This document shows, piece after piece, positions 49,485-57,243 of a stretch of DNA of 64,000 bases. The position numbers and the translations under genes are program-made. The stretch lies in assembly GCF_028657195.3 (NCBI RefSeq), contig NZ_JANCPR020000055.1, forward strand, positions 1 to 64,000. The letters run 5' to 3'. The notes below the pieces were generated by a model. That model had not been told where the DNA came from. It saw nothing but the letters and a program-made list of their open reading frames with translations, and searched no databases. Position 1 is the stretch's first letter. Each line of letters opens with the position of its first letter. The DNA is from Streptomyces iconiensis (GTDB lineage: Bacteria; Actinomycetota; Actinomycetes; Streptomycetales; Streptomycetaceae).

Positions 49485-51656
49485 TCACCCCCGAGGGACA
49501 GGCCCCTGGCCCCAGGGGTTGGGCTGGTGCGGCTGGGACAACGTAAGGGCCGCGCTGGTGGTAGGGGGGCCCGCGAGGGCGCGGTTGTTCCAGATGCGGT
49601 GGAGCAACTCGCGCTCGCGTGCGGCGAATCCGGGTGCCGTCGTGCCGTTGGCGGCGCGGGAGCGGAGGAGGGCGAGGGCTGTGGCGTCGTGCTGGTACCT
49701 CGCGACCGTGCGGGCCGCCTCGGGTCCGTGGCTGCGGCGGGCCGTCGCGCGGGCGAGGGAGCGGGCGCGCATCGAGGAGAGGGACCATGGTTCCGGCTCG
49801 TCGAACCAGCCCGCCGCCGCGTACGCGGGCAACGTGTTCCGTACGACGCGCAGCTCGTGCGTCCGTGACCAGATGGCCAGCCAGGTCAGCGCGGCGAACA
49901 CGGGGATCATGAACAGCCCGTAGACGGCCATGAACGTGAGGTTCTCGAACGACGCCGACCCGTTCCATATGGCGTGCAGCAGAATCCCCGTGAAGAGGCC
50001 GGCGAACGGCAGCACCCAGCGCAGCACGCGCCGGCGCCTGGGCAGGGTCGCCACCATGCCGAACGCGACGCCGACCAGTGCGGTGAACAGCGGGTGGGCG
50101 AACGGTGCCAGGACGATACGGATGAAGAACGTCGCCGCTGTCGCCGAGTTGGACAGGCTGTCGGGGTCGAGCGCCGAGTCCTCCCCGTACGCCGTACCGA
50201 GATACAGGATGTTCTCGGTGAAGGCGAAACCGGTCGCGGTGATCCCGGCCACCGCGATGCCCGCGACGACGCTGTCGAGTTGGCGGCGCCGGTAGAGGAA
50301 GAGCAGCAGAACGGCTGCCGCCTTGGTCGTCTCCTCGACGAACGGGGCTATGACGGTGGCCCCGAGCGTGTCCGCCTCGCCCGGTGAGTCCACGACGACG
50401 GAACTGGCGAGCCAGTTCGTGGCGAAACCGTTGGCGAGGATCGCGACGAGCGTCGCCGCGCACGCGCCCCACGCGAAAGCGAACAGATGGGTACGCCAGG
50501 GTGCGGGCAACGCCCCGCTCAGCCATCGGAAGGCGGCGATCAGCAACGGTACGGGGAAGAGCGCGAGCCCGAAGCCCACCAGGAGGCCCTGCGTACCGGT
50601 CTGTTCGCGGACGAGCGCCAGAATCATCAGCCCGCACAGCGCCAGCAGCACGGCCAAGATGACGGCGCGCAGCGTACGGCGATGCCGATGCCACCACGAC
50701 GTCACCACGGCACCCCCGCCGTACGGCCGTTCCCCGTACGTTCCCTCCCCGTACGGCCCCGCCCACCCGGTCGGCCCGGTGGGTCCGGGCCGACCGGGTA
50801 TCCCTGATGTCCCGGGGAACGGTTGTGCGCCGGGGCCCTGCTCGGCCCCGCCACCGGCGCCTGGACCACCGGTTCCTGGACCGACGCCCGACCCCATCGC
50901 TGCTCCGGCACCTGCTCCGACACCTGCTCCGACACCTTGTCCGGCGCCGGTGCCGGTGCCGGCGCCAGGACCCACGGGGCTCGACCCCGCGTTCGGCCCG
51001 GTGCCGGGCGCAGCGCCTTGCCCCGCCCATGGGCCGTTCCCGGGTCCGTTCCCGGGTCCGTTCCCGGGTCCGTTCCCGGGCCCGTTCCCGGGCCCGTTTC
51101 TCGGACCGGTGCCCGCTCCGGCGCCTTCCCCCGCGCCCGGCGGGATGCCTGGCCCCGCGTCGGCTGTACGCGGTGGCGCGTACGAGCTGTATGGGTTGTA
51201 CGGCTCGTACGAGTTGTGATGCGTGTACGGGGGCGACGAGGCGTACGGGTCGGCGTCCTGCGGGGACCTCGCGTCCCCCGGAACCTCGGCACCCTGCGGC
51301 ACATGCGGGGTCTGCGGAGGTGGCGGAGGCGGCGCGGTATGCGCGCTCCGTGGCTCGGAGGCGGGCTCACCCGCGTAGTTCGTAGCGCCTACGGTGCCGC
51401 CGGCGATGGCACCCTCCGTGCCCCCGGCACCCTGCGTGCCCCGGGTGCCCCCGGCACCCTCGACACTCTCGGCATCCCGAGAGTCCCCCGCGCTCATGGA
51501 ACCCCCCGTACCCCTGGAACTGGAATCCACAGCGCTCCTCACCCCCGGTGCACCGTTCACCGCCGCGTGCGGGCCCGTGGGCCCCGGTGTCCCCGGCGTG
51601 GGGGGCGGGGCCGCGTTCGGTGGCGCGCTCTGAGCGCCGGCTGTGTCGTCATGCAC
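49485..51656 (-). CDS. PrsW-family intramembrane metalloprotease with a long low-complexity N-terminus
   Basis: The 723-residue reading has about 315 residues of Pro/Gly/Ala-rich, repeat-containing sequence, then a polytopic domain with VEETTKAAAVLLLFLYRR (EExxK, active-site), FTENILYL (ExxxY-type), RIVLAPFAHPLFTALVG and LFTGILLHAIWNG (His ligands). Those are the PrsW/CPBP-like zinc or glutamic protease motifs; PrsW cleaves anti-sigma factors in the membrane. The GTG start at 51656 is uncertain; an in-frame ATG at about 51497 would shorten the disordered part. It lies upstream of the Z1 operon, without any evident link to it. Confidence 0.82.
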   Translation of the reverse strand: MHDDTAGAQSAPPNAAPPPTPGTPGPTGPHAAVNGAPGVRSAVDSSSRGTGGSMSAGDSRDAESVEGAGGTRGTQGAGGTEGAIAGGTVGATNYAGEPASEPRSAHTAPPPPPPQTPHVPQGAEVPGDARSPQDADPYASSPPYTHHNSYEPYNPYSSYAPPRTADAGPGIPPGAGEGAGAGTGPRNGPGNGPGNGPGNGPGNGPGNGPWAGQGAAPGTGPNAGSSPVGPGAGTGTGAGQGVGAGVGAGAGAAMGSGVGPGTGGPGAGGGAEQGPGAQPFPGTSGIPGRPGPTGPTGWAGPYGEGTYGERPYGGGAVVTSWWHRHRRTLRAVILAVLLALCGLMILALVREQTGTQGLLVGFGLALFPVPLLIAAFRWLSGALPAPWRTHLFAFAWGACAATLVAILANGFATNWLASSVVVDSPGEADTLGATVIAPFVEETTKAAAVLLLFLYRRRQLDSVVAGIAVAGITATGFAFTENILYLGTAYGEDSALDPDSLSNSATAATFFIRIVLAPFAHPLFTALVGVAFGMVATLPRRRRVLRWVLPFAGLFTGILLHAIWNGSASFENLTFMAVYGLFMIPVFAALTWLAIWSRTHELRVVRNTLPAYAAAGWFDEPEPWSLSSMRARSLARATARRSHGPEAARTVARYQHDATALALLRSRAANGTTAPGFAARERELLHRIWNNRALAGPPTTSAALTLSQPHQPNPWGQGPVPRG
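51031..51098. repeat. 12-bp tandem repeat inside the PrsW gene
   Basis: Between five and six copies of GGGTCCGTTCCC (12 bp, in frame) run head to tail on the plus strand. On the minus strand they encode GPGNGPGNGPGN repeats. They mark a length-variable disordered segment that could slip between strains. Confidence 0.85.
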
Positions 51657-51719
51657 CCATCGACAGTAACCAGTGTGGGTGACGTCCGGAGGCTGACGGC
51701 CGCAACCTCAGGTCACGGC

Positions 51720-52748
51720 TCAGATGCGGCGGAAGAGGAGATCGCGTACCGCATGCCCCTTGTCGAGCCCTTGCCCTTCAAAACGGGTCAACGGGCGCGA
51801 GTCGGGGCGCGGTGCGAAGCCGCCGTCCGGCTGGGTGTTCGCGTAGGCGGGGTGCGCCGTGAGGACTTCGAGCATTTGCTCGGCGTAGTCCTCCCAGTCC
51901 GTCGCGCAGTGCACCAGCGCGCCGGAGCGCAGCGCGACGGCGGCGAGGTCGAGGAACTCGGGCTGGAGCAGGCGGCGTTTCTGGTGCCGTGCCTTGGGCC
52001 AGGGGTCGGGGAAGTAGACGCGCAGGCCGGACAGGGAGCCGGGAGCGATCATTTCGCGGAGCAGGATGATCGCGTCACCGTTGCCGACGCGTACGTTCGT
52101 GAGGCCCTTTTCGTCCGCGAGACGCAGCAGGTTCCCCTGGCCCGGGGTGTGCACGTCGACGGCGAGGATGCCGGTGGACGGGTCGGCGGCGGCCATCTGA
52201 GCCGTGGCCTCGCCCATGCCGAAGCCGATCTCCAGTACGACGGGAAGTTCCGGATCTCCGAACAGTTCGGAAAGATCCAGCCGCCGCAGCCCGTCGATGT
52301 CGAACCCCCACCGCGGCCAGAACCGTTCCAGCGCGGCACGCTGCCCCGCCGTGACCCGGCTGCGGCGCGGCTGGAAGCTCCGGATCCTGCGCTCGTGGTG
52401 CGAGCCGGCGGGATCGGGCGACGGGCCGGCCCCCGGCGGGAACATCCGGGCCGGAGGCTGGGGGCCCGGTCGGGGCCGGCCCCGACCGGACGGCAGCGGC
52501 GCGGACGATGTCGACGGTGCTGAGGAGGAGGGAGACGGGGACGCCGAGGGCGAGGAGGGCGGCGAGGACGGCTGGGGAACGGCCCTTCCGCCGACGTTGG
52601 GGTCAGCGCTCGGCCCGGCGTCCAGGCCGGGGCCAGAACCGGTGCCGGAAGCGGGGCCAGAACCGGTGCCGGAAGCGGGGCCCGAACCGGCGCCGGAACC
52701 GGCGTCGTGGTCGGCGGGACCGTGGGGGTGGGGGAAATTCGTGGACAC
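51720..52748 (-). CDS. trmB: tRNA (guanine-N7)-methyltransferase TrmB
   Basis: The 342-residue protein has an N-terminal low-complexity part (about 1-125, with GSGPASGTGSGP repeats and Pro/Ser runs) before the catalytic domain (about 140-340): VLEIGFGMGEATAQMAA for SAM binding, and YFPDPWPKARHQKRRLL (PDPWPK) for guanine binding. It modifies G46 of tRNAs. The usual length is 200-260 residues, so about 100 residues are extra. GTG 52748 is the upstream limit; the real start could be nearer the conserved domain. Confidence 0.92.
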   Translation of the reverse strand: MSTNFPHPHGPADHDAGSGAGSGPASGTGSGPASGTGSGPGLDAGPSADPNVGGRAVPQPSSPPSSPSASPSPSSSAPSTSSAPLPSGRGRPRPGPQPPARMFPPGAGPSPDPAGSHHERRIRSFQPRRSRVTAGQRAALERFWPRWGFDIDGLRRLDLSELFGDPELPVVLEIGFGMGEATAQMAAADPSTGILAVDVHTPGQGNLLRLADEKGLTNVRVGNGDAIILLREMIAPGSLSGLRVYFPDPWPKARHQKRRLLQPEFLDLAAVALRSGALVHCATDWEDYAEQMLEVLTAHPAYANTQPDGGFAPRPDSRPLTRFEGQGLDKGHAVRDLLFRRI

Positions 52749-53028
52749 AGTGTGGTGATTTTACCGGTGCCCGCCCGCCGCCCCGCCCGCGTAGGGCTCA
52801 GCGGGATCGACCCCGAGCCGTCCCGTGCCGGAGCACCCGCCGCCGAGGCGGATGCCGGGCACCTCACGAGGGCTCGGCAGCGCCGACTCACGGGCCACGA
52901 CTCAGCTCACCCCTCACCCCTCACCGCGATACGGCGACCCCTCACAGTGCGACGCCTCACTGCCCCACGGCGGCCCCTCACAAGGCCGCAGCGGCCCGTA
53001 ACCACGCGAAGGTGGCCCTCACAGGGCC

Positions 53029-54306
53029 TCACGGGGCCATGGCCGCCAACGCCCGTTCCGCGATCTCGCGCCCGATGGGTAGCGAGGCGGTCGCGGCCGG
53101 TGACGGGGCGTTCAGTACGTGCACCGTGTGCGGGCCCTCCGCGAAGAGGAAGTCGTCGACGAGGGAGCCGTCCCGCAGTACGGCCTGTGCGCGTACCCCG
53201 GCGGGCGCGGGCCGCAGGTCGGCCTCGGTGACGTCGGGGAGCAGGCGCCGTACGGCGGAGGTGAAGGCGCTCTTGGACAGGGAGCGGCGCAGCTCTCCCG
53301 CGCCGTACCGCCAGTGGCGTCTGGCTATGTGCCATGTGCCCGGGTACGTGAGCAGGCCGCCCAGGTCGGACCCGCTGATGACGGGCCATGTGTACCCCTC
53401 GCGGGCGAGCGCCGGCACCGCGTTGGGGCCCAGGTGCACGCCGCCGTCCACGCCGCGCGTGAGGTGGACGCCGAGGAAGGGGAAGGCGGGGTCGGGTACG
53501 GGGTAGACGAGGCCGCGCACCAGGTGTTCGCGGGAGGGCACCAGCTCGAAGTACTCGCCCCTGAACGGCAGTACGCGGGCCGGTGCGGGGTCGCCCGCGA
53601 GCCGGGCCACGCTGTCGCAGTGCAGGCCGGCACAGTTGATCAGGGCGCGAGCGCGCAGCACCCGCCCGTCGGCCGTACGGACGGCGACGCCGCGTCCCGG
53701 GCGGCGGTCGACGGCGGTGACGGTGCCCTGTGCCCCGTACCGCACCTCGGCACCCGCGTCTTCGGCGAGCCGCGCCAACTGCCGCGCGACGGCGCCGTAG
53801 TCGCACACGCCCGTCGTCCCGACGTGGATGGCGGCGAGCCCGCTCACGTGCGGCTCGCGCTCGGCTATCTGTGCGGGGCCCAACTCCCGTACGGGGATGC
53901 CGTGCTGTCTGCCGCGCTGGATCAGGGCGTGCAGCCGGGGCAGCTCCTCGCGCTCGGTCGCGACGATCAGCTTGCCCGTGACCTCGTGCGGAATGCCGTG
54001 CTCCGCGCAGAACTTGACCATCTCGGCGGCGCCCTGCACCGCGAAACGGGCCTTGAGCGAGCCGGGCGCGTAATAGATCCCACTGTGGATCACACCGCTG
54101 TTCCGGCCCGTCTGGTGGCGTGCGGGGCCTGGCTCCTTCTCCAGGACGGTGACGCGGGTTCCCGGTGCCGCGCGGGTAAGGGCATAGGCCGTGGACAGGC
54201 CGACGATGCCGGCGCCGACCACCAGCACATCGCGGTCGGCGGTCGGCACCTCGCTGTCGTGGCCCCTCGCTGAGCCTTGGGACGTCGTGGACACGTGACC
54301 CATCAT
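53029..54306 (-). CDS. lhgO: L-2-hydroxyglutarate oxidase (LhgO)
   Basis: The 425-residue FAD-dependent protein has GAGIVGLSTAYAL near the N-terminus (Rossmann), then RHQTGRNSGVIHSGIYYAPGSLKA (the LhgO/glycine-oxidase family signature), CAEHGIPHEVTGKLIVA, VCDYGAVARQLA, INCAGLHCDSVA and a C-terminal NAPSPAATASLPIG. It oxidises L-2-hydroxyglutarate to 2-oxoglutarate, passing electrons to quinone or oxygen. The start is 54306 (or 54303). The upstream 384 bp is gene-free. It is monocistronic. Confidence 0.9.
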   Translation of the reverse strand: MMGHVSTTSQGSARGHDSEVPTADRDVLVVGAGIVGLSTAYALTRAAPGTRVTVLEKEPGPARHQTGRNSGVIHSGIYYAPGSLKARFAVQGAAEMVKFCAEHGIPHEVTGKLIVATEREELPRLHALIQRGRQHGIPVRELGPAQIAEREPHVSGLAAIHVGTTGVCDYGAVARQLARLAEDAGAEVRYGAQGTVTAVDRRPGRGVAVRTADGRVLRARALINCAGLHCDSVARLAGDPAPARVLPFRGEYFELVPSREHLVRGLVYPVPDPAFPFLGVHLTRGVDGGVHLGPNAVPALAREGYTWPVISGSDLGGLLTYPGTWHIARRHWRYGAGELRRSLSKSAFTSAVRRLLPDVTEADLRPAPAGVRAQAVLRDGSLVDDFLFAEGPHTVHVLNAPSPAATASLPIGREIAERALAAMAP

Positions 54307-54690
54307 GACCCGGGCCACTGACACTCCGCTGCGGCGCCCGTCACGTCGATGATCAAGGAACCTCCCGCACGCCCTCCACGCCCCCCGGACGCGGCCCACA
54401 TCAACGCCTCACGCACAGCCCATGCCCCGCGCACAGTCCACGCCTCACGCCCCGCCCAATCCCTACGTCCAGCGCCCACGTCACGCCGGGCCCATGCCCC
54501 GCGACGCCCGGCCCATGCCCCACTGCGGCCTATCCATGCCCCACGATGCCCAGCCCATACCCGGCGACGCGCACGCCACCTCTCGCGCACACGCCGTGCC
54601 TCCCGCACACTTCGCCCCGCACGCGTACGCCGCCTCTCCAGCGCATCCCGCCCCGCACGCGTACGCCATGCCTCACGTGCGGCCCACCCC
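54307..54690. other. Gene-free interval with degenerate short repeats
   Basis: The interval of 384 bp lies upstream of lhgO and downstream of the TPR regulator gene. It contains repeated CCCATGCCCC and CCCCGCACGCGTACGCC motifs (the latter twice, near 54616 and 54652). They give artificial His/Ala/Pro ORFs on the plus strand. No genuine gene, RNA or hairpin stands out. Confidence 0.4.
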
Positions 54691-56196
54691 TCACGCGGGA
54701 GTGACAAGCAGCGGCCGTGCGCGTTCGCGCAGGGCGACGACCCGGGGCTCGTCCCCGTACGGCTCCAGGCGGTGCAGGAGATCGCGCACGTACTCCGTCG
54801 TACGGGCCGAGGAGATGCGTCCCGCGACCTCCACGGCGCGGGTGCCCGCCGCGCAGGCGGCGTCGAGGTTTCCCGACTCCAGTTCGGCCACGGCGGATAC
54901 GACGAGGCGCAGCCCGTGCGAGCGGACGAATTCCTCCGTCGGCTGTGAGAGCGCCTTCTCGGTGAACCTCCGCACCTGGCGCGGTGCTTTGAGGTCGCGG
55001 TAGCACTCGGCGGCGTCGGCCGCGAGCCGGTCGTAGGAGTAGAAGTCCAGCCAGGACGGGTCCGCGTCGCCGCGGCGTGAGCGCTCCAGCCAGCCTTCGG
55101 CGGCCGAGAGCGCTCCGGCGCACGCGTGGGCGTCGTTCGCCTTCGCGTGCGCCCTCGCCTCGACGAGCTGGAAGAAGCTCATGGTGCGGGCGGTCGCGAG
55201 TCCCCTGTTGCGTTCCAGCGCCGCCTGCGCGAGGTCGACGCCCTCGTCGGCGAACCCTCGGTAGGTGGCCTGGAGCGACATCGAGGCGAGCACATAGCCG
55301 CCCAGCGGCACGTCGGCTGCGGCGCGTGCGAGGCGCAGTGCCTGGATGTAGTAGCGCTGTGCGGCCTCTTGCTGGCCCGTGTCGAAGGCCATCCACCCGG
55401 CGAGGCGCGTCAGTTCGGCCGTGGCTCCGAACAGGGAGCGGCCGACCTCGTCGGTGTAGGCGCCGAGCAGCAGCGGCGCCGCGTCCACGCGCAGGCACTC
55501 GGGGACCATCGAGGAACGCCAGTCCCCGCCGCCGTACTTGGAGTCCCAGCGGCGGGCCTCGTCGGCGGCCTCGCGCAGTTTGGAGACGTCGGTGTGTCCG
55601 ACGCGCAGTGGCGAGGTCCCGTTCTCCTCCTCGCGCGCGCGCCCCTCGGCGATCGCCGCGACGGCCGCGACGGGGCCGCCCTGTGCGGACTCCTCCGCGT
55701 ACTCGACGTAGCGCGCGACAGAGCTGTCCGCCGGGGTTATGAGCCAGCGCGATGCCGGCGTGGCGTAGGCACTCACGGCGAACGAGCCCGCGAGGGACTG
55801 CCAGATGCTGCCGCCGCCTCTGCGCCCCGCGAGATCGAGGCGGTAGAGATCGGTCGCCGACCTGACCGCGGCGCCCACGTCGCGCGGGAAGGCGAGCCCG
55901 ACCTCGGGGGTCGGATCGGCGTCCGCGAGCCCGATCTCGTGCAGTGGCACGGGACGGCCGAGTTTGCTGCCGATGGCAGCGGCGATGAGGTGGGGCGCCG
56001 CACCCTGCGGCACCATCCCCTTCGACACCCAACGAGCCACCGACGTCTTGTCGTACCGGAGCGTGAGTCCACGCTGAGCCCCGAGGTCGTTGACCCGACG
56101 GGCGAGTCCGGCGTTGCTGATCCCTGCGAGGGCGAGGACGGTGCCGAGCTTCTCATTCGGCCCGCGTGACTCCCTGGACATGCGCACCCCTGACAC
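54691..56196 (-). CDS. Streptomyces TPR-containing regulator with N-terminal HTH-like domain
   Basis: The 501-residue protein opens with an HTH-like segment (about 15-85: KLGTVLALAGISNAGLARRVNDLG, LTLRYDKTSVARWVSKGMVPQG), then TPR-like helices (about 235-480). Its length and the ARRVNDLGAQRGLTLRYDKTSVARW stretch resemble streptomycete-specific regulators of differentiation and antibiotic production such as NsdA, but I cannot be certain of orthology. It is divergent from the 1-kb gene-free region upstream. Confidence 0.75.
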   Translation of the reverse strand: MSGVRMSRESRGPNEKLGTVLALAGISNAGLARRVNDLGAQRGLTLRYDKTSVARWVSKGMVPQGAAPHLIAAAIGSKLGRPVPLHEIGLADADPTPEVGLAFPRDVGAAVRSATDLYRLDLAGRRGGGSIWQSLAGSFAVSAYATPASRWLITPADSSVARYVEYAEESAQGGPVAAVAAIAEGRAREEENGTSPLRVGHTDVSKLREAADEARRWDSKYGGGDWRSSMVPECLRVDAAPLLLGAYTDEVGRSLFGATAELTRLAGWMAFDTGQQEAAQRYYIQALRLARAAADVPLGGYVLASMSLQATYRGFADEGVDLAQAALERNRGLATARTMSFFQLVEARAHAKANDAHACAGALSAAEGWLERSRRGDADPSWLDFYSYDRLAADAAECYRDLKAPRQVRRFTEKALSQPTEEFVRSHGLRLVVSAVAELESGNLDAACAAGTRAVEVAGRISSARTTEYVRDLLHRLEPYGDEPRVVALRERARPLLVTPA

Positions 56197-57243
56197 ACAC
56201 CGACGACCGCCCCGCGGCTGGCGCGGGGCCCCCTCCCGTCACTGCGCACTGCGCGCCGCGCGGAAGCACTGCCAACACAGCGTAGTTCGCCGAATCCCTA
56301 CCGTTAAGGGGCGTCCTGCCGGATGGCGAGATCTGTCGCCGTACGGGTGTACGTGCGCGGGTCACGTGCCAACCGCGCGCCGCCCGGCGCGGGACGGCCG
56401 GAATCGTGTGCGAAAACAGCCGGGGTACGTGCTCCGGGTGTGTGGCCGTGCGCCCATCCATGCGCCTGCCCCGCATGAACGGGGAGCGCTTCCATGGGAG
56501 TTGCGTGGGTCGGCCCGCTGCACAGGAACAGTGGGCTGGGGGACACCGCCGTCTCATTCCCCGCGGGCGGCGGTTCGGCCCGGGAGACGAGAGTGTCTCC
56601 CGGGCCGACAACTGTCCCCGTACGTCCCGGATCCCTTCCCACGCCCCGGTTCTCACCCGGAACCGGAGCGCGCGGTGCGCCGCCGTAAGCGGGCCCTGCC
56701 GGGGGCTTTTCGCCGTACGGGGCGGCTGGTTGGCCCTCCACGGAGGCCGCGGGGCGACCGTTGAGGACTCCCGCGCGCAGGGCACGCGGAGCCTCGGCGT
56801 ACGGTGGCGCACGGTGCCGTGCCGTGAGCCTTCCGCGCGCCTCGCCGCGAGCCGGAGAACCCTGCCCGGACGCTCCCGGTGCCGCCCGTTCGGCCCTTGC
56901 GTCGGAGCGCGTTACCGCTTCGGTGCAAGTCGCGTGCCGGTTTCCATATTTGGCCGAATGACATCGGTCGGGTGTGCGGTGCCGGATGCCGAAGCCACCG
57001 GTATATGCGCCCCTTTGCCCCGGCGCCGCCCGGCGTGTTCCCGGCGGTCCCCGGTACGAGTCGGTCAGCGCATTTTGGTGAGCTATGCGCCCCTTACACG
57101 CCTCTCGCGCGCCACTCTCGTGGCAACATAGCGGCAACGGCACACGATCCGGGCGGCGTTCACCGCCCCCGGGCCGTAAGGGCCCAGAGCGCGAGACAGT
57201 GACTGGACGCCGCGGGAAAGCGGCGGAGCGAAGGCAGGCGGCG
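56197..57243. other. 1.05-kb gene-poor interval
   Basis: This is the largest gap in the window. It should hold the promoters of the minus-strand TPR regulator and the plus-strand AsnB-like gene. No open frame here has a persuasive ribosome site or recognisable product. The one clear element is the hairpin at 56575-56608, well away from both flanking genes, which raises the possibility of an RNA or an unnoticed small gene ending there. Confidence 0.4.
56575..56608. terminator. Perfect 14-bp hairpin in the gene-poor region
   Basis: TCGGCCCGGGAGAC (56575-56588) pairs completely with GTCTCCCGGGCCGA (56595-56608) around a 6-nt loop GAGAGT. Its free energy must be very favourable. No annotated gene ends near it, so what it terminates is unknown; it may act on either strand. 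Confidence 0.6.

Noticed and set aside
54361..54720. His/Ala/Pro-rich plus-strand ORFs in the gap before the TPR regulator
   Set aside because: They follow the CCCATGCCCC repeat and lie antisense to the repeat region without any ribosome site.
56494..56964. Small ORFs around the 14-bp hairpin
   Set aside because: None shows a ribosome site or a recognisable product; one even reads through the stem, which is more consistent with an untranslated element.
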